Assembly: GCF_932526225.1 (NCBI RefSeq) | Contig: NC_064044.1 | Location: forward strand, 15,501,453-15,565,452 | Origin: Nematostella vectensis | Taxonomy: Eukaryota; Cnidaria; Anthozoa; Actiniaria; Edwardsiidae | Direction of reading: 5' to 3' | Length of the DNA: 64,000 bases | In this document: positions 42,421 to 54,569 of the stretch, piece after piece | How the letters are laid out: each line of letters opens with the position of its first letter | Position numbering within the stretch: the first letter of the stretch is position 1 | Made by a program: the position numbers and the translations under genes | Notes under the pieces: model-generated | Told to the model about the DNA's origin: nothing | The model's database searches: none | What the model saw: the letters and a program-made list of their open reading frames with translations, nothing else

Positions 42421-44230
42421 AGAAAGAAACATCAATGTGTTTAATGCCAGATCAGTAAAAAACAAATCCCTCATTATCAAATACTTTGTTGTTGAACATG
42501 ATATTGACTTTCTTGCAATAACAGAGGCTTGGTTGCAATCAGATATTTCGAACCAAATAACTGTGAATAATATTTGTCCAACTGGGTTTCTTATTCACCA
42601 TGTTCCGCGTGCAGGTGCACGTGGAGGTGGGGTTGCGCTACTACACAAAAGTCAATTTAAATTAACAAGATTGTCAGTAGATGCGAACTACACTTCCTTT
42701 GAGTTCACTGACTGTATAATAACTCACTCATCAACTAGGCTAAGGATGATTGTTGTGTACAGAACCCCACCTTCCAAGAAGAACAGATTTACAGTTTCTA
42801 AGTTTTTGGATGAATTTAGCTCTTTTCTGGAAAACGTAGCGACTACCATTTATCCCCTGATCATTGCTGGTGACTTTAATTTCCATCTAGATAACAGCAA
42901 TGACCGTTCAGCTGCTCGTTTTCAAGAGCTTATGGACACCTTTAATCTATCCCAACATGTCCAACAACCAACACACAAAAATGGACATACCCTAGATCTA
43001 GTAATAACTAGACTGGCTGAGACATCTGTCAGAAACGTAATGGTGACTGACCTTTCAATATCTGACCACTGTGCAGTGCATTGGACGTCACCATGTCTGG
43101 TGAAGCCTTCCCCTGTGAGAAAAGAAATATCATACCGGAAATTAAAATCCCTTAACAGGGAAGCTTTTATGGAAGATATAATGGTTTCTCCTTTGTTTAG
43201 CAAGGATTACACTAATACAGAAGAACTTTCAAATTGTTATAATAACGTCTTAACAAAATTGTTGCATAAGCACGCTCCAATCAAAACATGCACAATCACT
43301 ATCAGGCCAGCGGCTCCGTGGTACTGTGATAATATTCGTAAAGAAAAAGCTAAGCGCAGGAAACTTGAAGCTCTGTGGCGGAAAACTAGACTGGAGGTGC
43401 ATAGGCAAATGTATACCGAACAATGTGTACATGTAAACAAATTGTTATATGACTCAAGAATGCAGTTTTATGCGGGCATAATTGATGAAAATTCCACCAA
43501 CCAACGCGCATTGTTTTCAATGTGCAATTGCTAAGTCTCAATACTGCCAAAAAACTTCCATCTCATACCTGTAAAAGGGCATTGGCAGACACATTCATAA
43601 ATTTTTTCACGAACAAGGTACAAGTAATAAGGGAAGGTTTTCCAACAACAGAAACCGATAACAATGAACAAATTCTAAATTTTGAACAAACACAAAGCAA
43701 CTATGCTATCCCTGAACTTAATGAGTTTTCTCCAACTACAGTGCACGAACTTTCTTCCTTGGTAAGCAATATGATATCCAAGTCGTGCAGCTTAGATCCC
43801 CTGCCTGGTTCCATTTTAAGGGATTGCCAAGGAGTTATTATTCCTCTTATTACAAATATAATCAACCTTTCTTTTTCTGAGGCGGTTGTACCACTATCTT
43901 TAAAGGAAGCTGTACTTGATCCCATTCTTAAGAAGGACAATTTGGACCATGAGATACAAAATCATTTTCGACCCATCTCCAAAATTCCATTTGTGTCGAA
44001 GGCAATGGAAAAAGTTGTTGCCATTAGACTAAACCAACATCTTGATTGCGGGGGCTTGCATGAGATCTATCAGTCGGCCTACAAAAAAGGGCATAGTACT
44101 GAGACAGCCCTTACGCGCATACAAAATGACATTCTGAGAGCCATTGATGATGGGCAAAGTGTCATTCTTGTATTGATGGACTTATTAGCGGCATTAGATA
44201 CAGTGGATCATGACACAGCGCAAAACAGTA
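42421..44230 (+). mobile_element. Truncated CR1/L2-type LINE at the end of the CACTA gene
   Basis: An endonuclease and the first part of an RT on the plus strand. The 5' end joins CACTA coding sequence at about 42421. The 3' end is missing: the RT stops after block A and unrelated repeats follow. LINEs usually lose the 5' end, so a later deletion or rearrangement is likely. Confidence 0.7.
42437..43534 (+). pseudogene. LINE endonuclease domain
   Basis: Open frame with FNARSVKNKS, LAITEAWL (the catalytic E), ARGGGVALL, VVYRTPPS, IAGDFNFHLD, HTLDLVIT and LSISDHCAVHW: a complete APE-type endonuclease. Then come HKHAPIKTCTITIRPAAPWY and a basic linker. The frame ends at 43534, and a one-base shift near 43520 separates it from the RT (VQLLSLNTAKKLPSH). 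Confidence 0.8.
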
Positions 44231-44256
44231 CATTTTCAAGCGTGTTCAAGTCATGA
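43522..44256 (+). pseudogene. LINE RT N-terminal part
   Basis: Fingers/palm start: SCSLDPLPGSILRDC, LKKDNLDHEIQNHFRPISKIPFVSK, YQSAYKKGHSTETALTRIQNDIL, VLMDLLAALDTVDHD (block A; the usual Phe is Leu). It is cut about 44218. Blocks B and C (the YADD motif) are absent, so there is no activity. Confidence 0.8.
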
Positions 44257-44259
44257 AAA

Positions 44260-44345
44260 TGGCTGCGCCACGTCACGTGTTGCGGGCATGTTCAAGATGC
44301 ACTCGCCACGTCACGTGTTCAAGGATGTTCGTCTTGAACACCCTT
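44260..44345. repeat. Short tandem repeat and perfect hairpin
   Basis: CGCCACGTCACGTGTT occurs at about 44266 and 44304. It is followed by the 9-bp perfect stem GTGTTCAAG/CTTGAACAC with a 9-nt loop (about 44315-44342). This lies directly at the broken 3' end of the LINE. Confidence 0.7.
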
Positions 44346-45261
44346 GTATGCTGTCACATACGGAGTGTACTGGCATGTTCAGAGATGTATACACCTGATA
44401 TCACGCATGCAAGCGTTTGCGGGTCATGTACAAGTTTTTCAAGCCAAAACGACTAAAACTGTAACTAGCCCATTACAACACACGATTGCCGCCCGAATTC
44501 CGTGTTTTTCTGCCAAGTGTCGTTTTCGCCGTGGGTTTCTATATAGCAGGTCCGACCAATAGCCAAAAAAGGGGGGTTCGGGGTTTATATGACTCGGCCC
44601 AATTTCATAGTTGTTACTTCAAATTTCATAGATGTGACGTCAAATTTCGGTTGCGACTTGAAAAATAATTTAAAAAAGGACATACTTCAGTACGCAAGCG
44701 TTTATATCCCAGATTTGTTTATTTGTATCACTCTATATTAAATTACGCATGTGAAAACACATTAAAATACAAGCAATTTAAAAGTCATTTCGATAAACCC
44801 CGTAAGAGAGTATATATTTTAATGCTAAATAAAAATAGTGTTTTTTATCCGACTGTGAAACGATAACTACCACTCACTTTCCTACTATTAAAAGGAGAAT
44901 ACAAATTATGTATAGTGTATAAAAGTCGGTGTTTAGTTTTCATTTCAAAGTCGGATGAAACCCATTCTACTGTTACTACTTTTCCATGAAGATAATTATA
45001 TATAACAATTCTTAAAAACAGTCATGTGACAACCGCTTTATAAAGCGAAAATAACTTGGGATTGTGTCCAAGGTAAGCGCTTACAAAATAAATCTTCCTA
45101 CTAAAGGAATAACTACATTCACTGTCTCCATACCGTGATTAAACTTTACTTTGTAATGACATCATGTCTTATGAATCTTTACACTTTAGCAGGCCTGCTT
45201 TCCCCGTCTGGACAACAAACAATTACTCCAACTGTTTGTGTAGTTCTACACATAACACCAT
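44346..45261. other. Non-coding stretch
   Basis: AT-rich, no gene supported. Confidence 0.4.
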
Positions 45262-46222
45262 TTAGTAGAACTTTAGAGTAGCTGTCACACAGCCTCGGGC
45301 AGTGAATGTCCTGGTCTGGATATAACGCGCTGTACACATGGCGGCTGACTCTAGGCAGTCGAGAGCGACTCTCTTGATAGGTGGACGAGGAGACACTTGT
45401 AGAGTGATGTCACCAGCATGTAGGGTGTCGGCCACTGATCCTTCACTGCAGGAAGGAAGGACACTAAACATCTTCTTGCAGTTGTCAGGAAATGGCATTG
45501 CATGTAGCCTCGTATCTCTTGTGAACTTCCTCATAAACTGCACACCTAGCCATAGGAAAAACAGAAATGTATCAGGGACGACTGCAGATAGGGGGTTTAG
45601 GGGTTATAGACATTATTCAGGGAATGTGCATGCATTTGTTTGTATCTAAATTTGTGGTACAAATTTTCTTAGTAGCTTCTTACGGATAAGTCTTATCTGT
45701 GTACAGATACAGTTATGCGACAACCTCATGAACGTGATTGCTTAATAAGACCATTGAATTAGTCCTTACCAATATTGTGGTTGTTCTTGTGATAGTTGCC
45801 CATGATGCCATTGAATCTCTCAAAAGAGAAACACCAGAAACCATACACAGGTCCATAGTCTTTCACACAGTCACGAAGATGACAACTGAGGTGCATGTTA
45901 GGTGTACAGCGCTCTGCACCATATATAGACTAGAAGCCCTTGCAGAATTCAAGAAGTTTTTTTTTGGCATTAGCACATTGTTCAGGGGAGATACTTCTAC
46001 TGCACATATGCCGGCATGCACTTACGTAGTGAGACCATAAATCATAACGCCTTGAAGGTAGAATGCCCTTCAGTGCAAACAGGGAGTAATAGCAGACCCA
46101 GTTTTTCCACTGGTCAGCAGAAAATCCGCTGAATCCAGTGGCAACTTTGGATGGCATTCTACCAATTTCATGAGGGGGAACCACTGCATCTACTCTTATT
46201 TGAAGCAAGCGGAAATCCTTGT

Positions 46223-46584
46223 CTGACAAACCACAGATAATAAACTCTACCCTTACTGTATACTAATCTCAGATGCTGTATAATTGTCTTGGTTCATCCT
46301 TGGAAGTTACTGGAAGTCAATAAAGACATTACAATGAAAAATATTTGCTATTTTGTACAGACTTCAGTTCAGAACGCCTGCCGGAATGGCAAACTTTGAA
46401 GGATTTGTTTGGGTTTTAAAGTTTCTTTACGCTCAATTGAAGTAAAAGGTATTCAAGCACGTCAGATCTTACCTTCTGCCAAGAGGTTTCTAGGGAAAAA
46501 GCCGATTTGTAAGATTAATTTCAATGCAAAGGTCAAGTACTACAACACGAGTCTGGTTTCAGATGACAACAACTGATAACCTTA
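46223..46584 (-). other. Intron of the second CACTA copy
   Basis: Minus-strand donor TTTTGTAG|GTAAGG (about 46585) and acceptor TTTGTCAG (ending about 46223) frame a segment with no coding. Most of it (about 46232-46574) recurs at 62976-63322, so the intron belongs to the element family. Confidence 0.6.
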
Positions 46585-46989
46585 CCTACAAAATATTACC
46601 AATCGTGACTCTTTTTGGATGCAGAAGGGAACATACTTCTTGCTGAATGTCCAGCAAATCCACCACATTTCCTAGATGCAGGTACATCACAGCAAAGGGC
46701 AAGCTAAGCCGCCCTTACCTTGACCATCCCACTTGGGAGTGCTTGGTCCTGATAGATGACACCTTTCCACAGGTCACCAAGGTCATCGACAATTGGTTGT
46801 AGATAGCTGTTAATATTGCCCTTTGGCTCCTTAGGTCCTGGGATTATACCGGCAATGATAATGTTTTCCCTTTTAAATCTCTCGTGTCTTGGCAATTTCA
46901 TCACAACCAAATACATAACGCCACAACTGTAAGTGGTATGCTTATAAGGCTGAAACCAGTCAACGTTTAGCATCAACCAGGTTACCAGG

Positions 46990-49050
46990 CTTGGAGAAGA
47001 ACTTTGTGCAAGACAGGCAACCTAAGCCCCGCGAATACACATCTCGGGTATGTACACCCTCCTTCCCACACATCCTACATACTAGCTATCACATCACGAT
47101 ACCCGTATTCTCTCCCCTTCCCGCTACATGCATAAGTTCCCACACTTATTTATCATTTCATCCACCACATACAGCCACTAGCCAGGACCACCACATGCAC
47201 CATTTTACCCACTACACACTCCCCCCTCCTAGCTTAGACTCTATCCATTATTTTTCTCTTTACCTCATTCCCCTGCGCGCTACTTTTTACTTTTCAGACC
47301 AGGCCATGTACTCAGGCGGAGCCAGGCGCTACACAGGTTTGGCCATTGCATGCACCACGCTTCACTAGAGGCATTACTAACGAGCGTGTAGGGGCGGGTG
47401 ATGAGGGCCTTATCATTCGAAACACGCTTCATATACGAATCATCTCCCTAGTTTTTTCCCCTTTTTACTCCCACCATCATCGCCGCTTTTCCCCTAGCTT
47501 TCCCCTAAGTCTCCCCGCTTTAATCTCCAGGTTCGTATATGACCAACCAATAGACCTCGCCCCCTGATGAGAAGTCTTGGTTGGCGTTATATGCCTTAGT
47601 TCTACATTTTGCAGAGCTCTCGGAAATGACCTACACACTTTTGTCTTATTGGTTTATTTTGTTATGTCCATTTTGCATATACATGCCGGTTGTTTTTTTC
47701 ATGCCTTTGCCTTTTCCCCTTATCTCTTACCACCGATTATCGCTTCATCTGGGGTCAACTATCCTTCCTGTCTTGTTAACGTTTCAGCGTCATCTCCACT
47801 CTCACCGCGCTCCCTTTGTCGCCTCCCGCGCCCCTACTTCATCTTCTTCTCGCCGTTTTACTAGCATCATTCTCCATTGTCCGCAATACTTCCATTCACC
47901 GCTACAGTATTTTATATTTTTCTCGGCGTTTTCGCAACACTCATTCAATCTCTATTATTATTTAATTTCGCCTGTCAATCATACCACTTAGACACTTCAT
48001 TAGATACATACCTCCACACATACCTCACCCTCTCCATTACCGCTCACCATTTCCTCTCTACAATCTAAACACTTTTCTTCTCTTACCCTACATATTACTT
48101 TCCTACCCTACACACAACACACTTTCTCAAAAACACTACACAGTCTTGTCACAATATCCCCACTCATCATTCTGTTCACACTCGTATTATCCCCCTTCAT
48201 CAGATTTCACTAATGCCGCCATCACCTCTTCACATCCGCTACACAACACTCGCCACAAGTTACCGATTTTAACTGTTTCAATCTCCACATAATACCATAT
48301 TTACTAACTACCTTTTCCACTCAACCAAAAATAACCCTTTATTCATAACTCTCATGTCGTTTTATTATCAATCCCATCTCTTATAACAACCTTAACTCGT
48401 CGTCTCATAATCCATAATCTTAACCACCCGAACATAACTTAACCCTATCACCCCTTCCCCTTCCTTCACACTGCAACTTCACAAACATAAACTAAGTTTC
48501 ACCATTCGCTACACAACCACCTCTCCACCTACTTTTCTCAACCTATCACCATCTTTATCTTCTATCACCGCCTTCCTATATACTACAATACCACACTCAC
48601 TCACTCTCTCATAACGATATATTATCACCCACATTTACACCATAACCTCACAAATTTTAAATCGACCTCCGCACCACTACCATTTTAACACACACAGACC
48701 CATCACGCTAAATTATAAGCCTTATCTACTCCACATCCCCCTCACCACCACTCTTACCTATACACCGTACCAATTTTTTCCCCACCAACACAGCCATTAG
48801 CCATCTCTCTACCACACCATATTATTGTTTTTTCTTTTTCACCTACCCACCACACTACCACAACCTATTCTATAGTCCCACTTTATCTTTTCACCACCCT
48901 CCATCACCTACTAGTCTAACCTATCCACCTTTTCACCGTAATTACATTACTACCATCTCCACTCTACATTACCTTATTAGCCATCCTTCACCATCACCCT
49001 CCAACATCACCACACCATATGATCACACCCACCTCACTACCACACCACTT
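46990..49050. repeat. G-depleted 2-kb block inside the CACTA gene
   Basis: On the plus strand the block is C/T/A-rich. In 48001-49020 I count 37 G in 1020 bases (about 4%), half of them in CpG. A short normal-looking island lies at 47300-47420 and another at about 47530-47600. The sequence is not visibly periodic. It separates two parts of the transposase that are about 270 bp apart in the copy at 10.8 kb, so it is an insertion or a greatly enlarged intron. ORFs in it are low-complexity and not supported. Confidence 0.75.
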
Positions 49051-49570
49051 TAGGCCCCTACGTCTTGGTACGAATACCCGATCCAAACCAAAAAGGGATG
49101 GAGAAACAAGGAACCAAATTTTGACCTCATGGTCTTCATCAATACTGTACCACACTCCCTTCTCTTGTTTCTGTGCGGGTGTCTTGGAAACCGCACATGT
49201 GAACATCTCTTAGAAACAAGTCCATTTGGCCTCTGTACAGTACAGTCTTTTATGTCATACAAAGTGTGGCACTTAGGACAAGCAACACATTTCTCAAACT
49301 CATCGTCCCCAAGGCCTAACCATGCCTTTACCATGTACATTGTTGTAGGAGTTTTGATGCAAAGTCAATGAGATACCGCACTTGTGAAATAGTTCCAAGT
49401 GTATTTAAAAATACCTGAAGAAATTTTAGCAGGATAATAATACCAGCATCAGAAACTTTGTACATAGTTTGCTAAAGCATCAAAACATTATAAGCGCCCT
49501 TGATTCAGGAGAGGGACGCTGGGGTTGCACTCTTGTGAAATCTTCCTCCTCATCATCACAATATTCATAT

Positions 49571-49863
49571 TTTTCTGATTCATCTTGGTCATCACTCTGC
49601 AAGAAAAAGAGTATGATGTCCATTAGTGATTTCAATTTCGATTTCTAAGCAATGCTCACTTGGTTTTGACTCAACTAAAGAGATAAGTTCCTGAGAAATA
49701 TAAGGCCTAGTTTAAACACTGTTTTTTATGTGCCATTCCAAATGGAAGGTGTTAGGTGCACGAAAAGAACAGCATCTTAATCAAATTAGACTGATCCATT
49801 CAATTTGGCGTTTTGCAGGCCTCACCACCTTGTACTGGACACCTGTGGGCCGGGTTGGATTTA
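49571..49863. other. Non-coding stretch
   Basis: 5' flank of the second CACTA copy. Nothing else is recognised. Confidence 0.35.
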
Positions 49864-50278
49864 GTCACGTTTTTTTTTTCATGTGCCATTACAAATGCAT
49901 AATGTGACACTCAAATACTGATTCAGCTACCCGTCCATGAAAAGCAGCGTAAATATATAACAAAATATATCAAACAAATGCTGTACTTTTCATCTATCTA
50001 GTTTAATTAAATGAGATGGATTTTGACATTCCAGATTCAAGCTTTTTAAAAATGGAGGCATGGCATGCACTGTTTATGAAATAACTTGGCTATGAGTAGC
50101 TCGTGTTTTACAAACTACAAATTTGACACCTGTGGACCTGGTTGGATTTAGTCACTTTTTTTCATGTGCCATTACAAATGCATAATGTGACACTCATGCT
50201 GATTCAGCTACCCGTCCATGGAAACCAGCGTGAATATATAACATGTATCAAACAAAGGCTGTACTTTTGATCTATCTA
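49864..50278. repeat. Diverged tandem duplication, about 290 bp period
   Basis: GTCACxTTTTTTTCATGTGCCATTACAAATGCATAATGTGACACTC begins at 49865 and again at about 50152. Both copies continue through GATTCAGCTACCCGTCCATG and the CATCTATCTAG-type end, with small differences. Confidence 0.8.
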
Positions 50279-50825
50279 GTTTTATTAAATGAGAAATATT
50301 TTTAGAGTGAAAAAAATCAAAATGCTATAAGCTTAAGAAGATTCAACTCTGTTTCCCTGTCCCCAACCACCTAATATATGTGTATCTTACAGCATTCTTT
50401 CTGTGTTAACCTTACTCAGGTATGCGCCTCCTCATAATAAGCGCCCCCTCATAATAAGCGCCCCATTTGAGAGTCAAAAAATTTAATAAGCGATAAGGCG
50501 CTTATTTGAGTAAATACGGTATTTACAGCATGTTTTTAATGGTTTATCTTTCATGTATTAGTTTAATTAAATGAGAAATATTTTTAGAGTGAAAAAAATC
50601 AAAATGCTATAAGCTTAAGAGGATTCAACTCTGTTTCCCAGTCCCCAACCACCGAATATATGTGTATCTTACAGCATTCTTTCTGTGTTAACCTTACTCA
50701 GGTATGCGCCTCCTCATAATAAGCGCCCCATTTGAGAGTCAAAAAATTTAATAAGCGATAAGGCGCTTATTTGAGTAAATACGGTATTTACAGCATGTTT
50801 TTAATGGTTTATCTTTCATGTATTT
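50279..50825. repeat. Tandem duplication, about 283 and 264 bp, with hairpin
   Basis: Unit 1 (50279-50561) and unit 2 (50562-50825) are nearly identical; unit 1 has an extra 16-bp TCATAATAAGCGCCCC. Each carries AATAAGCGCC and the inverted GGCGCTTATT about 45 bp on, a 10-bp stem, followed by TGAGTAAATACGGTATTTAC. Unit 2 abuts the truncated end of the R2-like LINE. Confidence 0.85.
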
Positions 50826-50829
50826 TGTA

Positions 50830-53475
50830 TATAAGTAAAGGCAGAACGGTAAGCCAGCTTGAAGCCCCTTTCTGAGTAGCAAGGTCCACTGCTCTTAGCA
50901 TATTAACAGGTAGAGAGCTTTTCACCTCCGCGCATCTAGACTTCAGGTACTCGTTCTTCTCTCTGCGCGCCTCTTGCTGTGCTTCTTGTACGGCATCGTC
51001 ACACGGCAGCTCATGCGTTTGCTGTTTTATCTGTTCTGCAAGCGGACCACAGACCTTCGTTGAAGCTGTAAATTCGAGAGAAGCCTCACCAGCGGGATTT
51101 GTTATACCCAGGCCTCCAAACCTTACTGGCAAAGCGAGGAGATCACGTTCTGTCTGAGTACATGTGCGCCCTGTTAGAGAGGGTATCAAGGTGTCTGATA
51201 TGGCACGTTCTAGAGGCAACAATAGATCCTCTATATCCGGCAGAGTTCTCAGAAAATACGTCCAACGGTGCTTCAAGCCAAACGTATACGCTGCGTAGGA
51301 GGCTTGAGGTTGCGAAACTGAAAATTCAGCGAGTTTTGTCACCTGCCCCACCCACTCATCAACTTTGCTATCCACGTACTGTTCAAGATGGGGCCTGGAA
51401 CCGAGAGCGGCTCCAAGATGCTTGCGACCTTCCGTAGTGATATTGATTCCAGTTCCTTCAAAGATTTTCCTTGCAGACTCCTCTTTCTCGGGCTTAGTTA
51501 CGAGCCAACACTTCACAGCATTAGGAAAATATCCTAAATCCGGTCCCGAACTTTGAAGGGTATCCCACCACTGCCTGACGTCATCCAGTGACCCACATCC
51601 TGTCGCATCATCTGCGAACCAGCATTGGTTGACTTGAGTTGCTGCTTGTAGGCGAGATATGAGTGGTTGTAAGCTCAGGGCACACATGCTCATTGCGAGC
51701 GGATCACCTTGAGTTGTGCCCTCAGCTGATACAAGCTCCTTGCCTCTCTCTACAAACAGCCGTGCTGGTAGGCGGTAGGTGTTAATTACAAAAGGGGCCA
51801 GCGTTGGGCACAGGACCCGAATATTAGGAAGGGCGGCAGCTCGGTTGACCGAGTTAAAGGCGTTTGAAGCATCTACTAACATCACAGCATCTGTCTGTTC
51901 ATGTTGGAATAGATTATATACTGCATGGACCGCAGCCTCACTTCCCGATTTTTGCCCGGAGCACACTTGAAGCGAGCCACTCGACCCCACTATGTCTTGC
52001 TTGAGCACCTCGTTACGCACTTGCCAATGATTCTTCTCAACACTTCTCCTACACCTATTGGTCGGACCTCACTTTTGCCTTTATCTAGTGGGATAAGGCG
52101 ACTCGCTAGTATCGGTTCGATAGTCATAGGATCGGTGTACTCTGTGTATAAACGACGGGTCAGCAAGGCGAGTGCGTCGCACAGGTCCGAGCTTGATTTC
52201 TTGAATGATTTGCTGGCGAGGATTCTTTGAAAACCGTGCGCGTCTACATTAGATGGTCCTCCAGCGCCCTTAGTTCTCAATGCTGCCTCTCTTATCATTC
52301 CCCCTGTGATCTCACTATAGATTGACTCGTGTACATCTTCTGCTGGGCCAAACAACAGGGATCCCAACTTAGCAGGTTGTGCATTAGGATGTTTCTCCTG
52401 TAGCTGCCTCATTACGTCGTCCGTTAAGGATAAGACACCTCCGCAATCACTTTTAGTGAGATAACGCAGGGCGGAATTTATTTGCCCTTCCATAACGAGC
52501 TTCGCAAATACTTTTGCTGTGTTCTGGGGAGCATCCTTTTTTCGGTGAAACTGCACAAGACGCCTTTGTATAGTCCTGCCCTCTCGAATAAGCTCCTCAA
52601 TGTTCCCGTTTTTCCAAAGGGCTAGCCTTTTTCCAAGGCATTCTTGGTGATCCTTAGACTTCGATGTTTTACTAGGTTTTTGGAAACCTATCGCCAGGAG
52701 AACAAAGAAAGCTTTCAGTGCTATGTGTTGGCATTCCGACCTATTGTTCCAGTCGTTTAGATGTTTTGTTAGTTGATCAATAAAGTCTCTGCCAATTTTC
52801 CCGTAGGGAACTAAGAAAGTGTTTTTTCGCCATGTAGTGATCTCGTTATACGCATTAACAATTACTGAGGAGTTTATTGATATTGGTGCTCCTGACGATT
52901 GACCCCAGACAATAGTTTCCGGCGAGTACACGGGTATATAATCTGGCAAAGAGCCTGGCACCTCCATAGAAATGGTCTCATTCATCTCATCACTCCCTTC
53001 ATCAATTGGTTCCCTGGAGGCTTGTGGTGGAGTAGGCGTATGCAGATCCAGCCTAAAAGTCGGTGGTAAATTAGCATTTTGGCTTCTTTCGTTCTCGTTG
53101 TTTTGGTTATATTCGGCACTTGTTGGTGTTTGAGAGCTACCAGAACTAAGGAGTTCGTCAGTATCAATGTTAGAGCTGTTTTTATCGATATTTCTTGCAG
53201 AATTATGACCTTCGAATTTCTCAAGCCTCGCCGCTTGATCCCTTAAGTTCTGGTTTTTGATAGCAAGATGTGCGTAGCCTTTTGCTTTCCAAACTCAGCC
53301 ATTACCTCAATGTATCCTTTTCTCCTTCCATTCATTTTTCTTGGAGCTTTATCCGACGCACCCAAACCCAAAGCATTCCGCTTACATTCTAGGAGGTCCT
53401 TGTTCATTTGGTCTGTCCATTTGACCTTTTTGGTCCCTCTTGACATTTTTGCTTGAGAGCTAGAGCTCACGCGTC
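50830..53475 (-). mobile_element. R2-like LINE, copy 1 (Myb-like domain and RT), 3'-truncated
   Basis: A long minus-strand coding region from MSRGTKKVKWTDQMNKDLL (about 53445) to [11 protein letters not shown] (about 50835), where unrelated repeat sequence takes over. Relatives continue with a CCHC motif and a restriction-like endonuclease, as seen in the copy at 54.57-55.65 kb. Confidence 0.75.
50830..53475 (-). pseudogene. R2-like LINE ORF: Myb-like DNA-binding part and reverse transcriptase
   Basis: The N-terminus has a Trp-containing, Myb/SANT-like stretch (KWTDQMNKDLLECKR..). A frameshift near 53262 (QKATH versus the family-like [16 protein letters not shown]) precedes a linker. Then come [12 protein letters not shown].., [24 protein letters not shown], a one-base loss near 52017, [34 protein letters not shown] (block A), [13 protein letters not shown] (B), [10 protein letters not shown] (C, about 51605-51634), [12 protein letters not shown] (D) and HLGAALG. 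RT catalytic Asp residues are present. Only two one-base shifts break it before its 3' truncation. The exact LINE clade is uncertain. Confidence 0.75.
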
Positions 53476-53486
53476 CACCATGAAAA

Positions 53487-53498
53487 TAAATAATAATC

Positions 53499-53556
<58 letters not shown>

Positions 53557-53624
53557 TAATAATAATAATAATAATAGTAATAATAATAATAGTAATAATA
53601 ATAGTAATAATAATAGTAATAATA

Positions 53625-53696
<72 letters not shown>

Positions 53697-53708
53697 TAAT
53701 ATAATAAT
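53487..53708. repeat. (AAT)n microsatellite, about 220 bp
   Basis: AAT repeats with AAT-AGT variants lie between the plus-strand and minus-strand R2-like LINE pieces. Long Leu, Ile or Tyr ORFs here are artefacts of the repeat. Confidence 0.95.
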
Positions 53709-53714
53709 TTCTTT

Positions 53715-54072
53715 CTGGGAACCACAAAGAGCAGCGTTCTTTGATGTCAGGGTCTGTTACCCTAATGCTGGCTCTTATAGGGACTTAGAACTACACCAGA
53801 TTTATTGCAATCATGTGAACGAGAAGAAAAGATTATACTCGCGAAGAGTTCTCGAAGTTGAACAAGGAACCTTTACGCCTTTAGTATTTACAAGCACTGG
53901 TGGGATGGGTAAAGAATGTCTGCGTTTTCACAGTCGCCTCGCCGAGCTGCTAGCTCTTAAGAAGGGAGAACGATATAGTGACACTATAAGCTGGATAAGG
54001 GCCAGAGTCTCCTTCGCCCTTCGCTTGTCTGCCTCAGAGGGTCAAGGGCAAGAAATTACAGATTCGATTTGA
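53715..54072 (+). pseudogene. R2-like LINE, copy 2: end of the endonuclease region
   Basis: Plus-strand [23 protein letters not shown] (53740), [44 protein letters not shown] and [13 protein letters not shown]. This is the C-terminal part of the restriction-like endonuclease (the DVRV strand) and the tail of the LINE protein. It is 5'-truncated at the microsatellite. It is followed by about 250 bp of 3' UTR with AATAAAG near 54316. Confidence 0.7.
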
Positions 54073-54339
54073 AGAACACTGACTTTAAAATTGCCAACTT
54101 TGAAAGCTCGGGTTGAATAAGATTAATGTACTTTTTACTTTTCTCGATATTTAAACACTCCATACTTTTAGAATAAGTTTTTTGCTTTAAATTATTTTTA
54201 CACATTGTTATCATTATTATTGAATTCATCATTGTTTAACCAAAAAAATTTTAATTTCAAGAAATGTGATTGTTGAGAATTGTACATAGATTATGAGATT
54301 TTATAATTTTTGTTAATAAAGATATTATTATTTAAAAAA

Positions 54340-54430
54340 ATTATAATGATAATAATAATAGCAGCAGCAGTAGTCGTAGTAATAATAATAATGATGATGA
54401 TGACGACGACGACGATAATAATAATAATGT
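54340..54430. repeat. Compound trinucleotide microsatellite
   Basis: AAT, GCA/AGT, GAT and GAC units in a row, directly after the 3' end of LINE copy 2. Confidence 0.9.
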
Positions 54431-54569
54431 TTTCTATCTATAAGAAGGAGAAGAAAAAGTTTTGGAGAGACGATCTTGCTTTTAAAATAAAGATGGAAAT
54501 ATTAATATTTACAATATCAAAAACTAAGGGTAACGGATCCCCCCTTGTGCATTATCCACGTTCAATGAT

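Larger units (their letters stand above)
45262..49570 (-). pseudogene. Second CACTA/EnSpm transposase copy, interrupted
   Basis: Minus-strand pieces in the family order: an acidic start (ESEKYEYCDDEEED, 49560), VSDAGIIILLKFLQVF, FEKCVACPKCHTLYDIKDC (zinc-like, about 49255-49300), FPRHPHRNKRRECGTVLMK and PFLVWIGYSYQ to about 49058. A 2-kb insertion follows, then LMLNVDWFQPYKHTTYS (46976) and IIAGIIPGPKEPKGNINSYLQPIVDDLGDLWKG. Next are CDVPASRKCGGFAGH (46650), a 360-bp intron, DKDFRLLQIRVD..EIGRMPSKVATGFSGFSADQWKNW (46229-46050) and MQFMRKFTRD (45543). Copies at 10326 and 41081 are more diverged. Several stops and frameshifts; inactive. Confidence 0.8.

Noticed and set aside
47380-47600. Hammerhead-ribozyme-like phrases (GTGATGAG..CGAAAC and CCTGATGAG)
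   Set aside because: No pairing for stem II or stem III can be made with the required spacing; GATGAGGGCCTTATC is just a near-palindrome.
47577-47991. 136-codon and overlapping ORFs in the G-poor block
   Set aside because: Open only because the sequence lacks G and purine-rich stop codons; no domain pattern and several frames open at once.
53243-53727. Long Leu/Ile/Tyr ORFs
   Set aside because: Translation of an (AAT)n microsatellite, apart from the Myb-like N-terminus of the LINE at its lower end.
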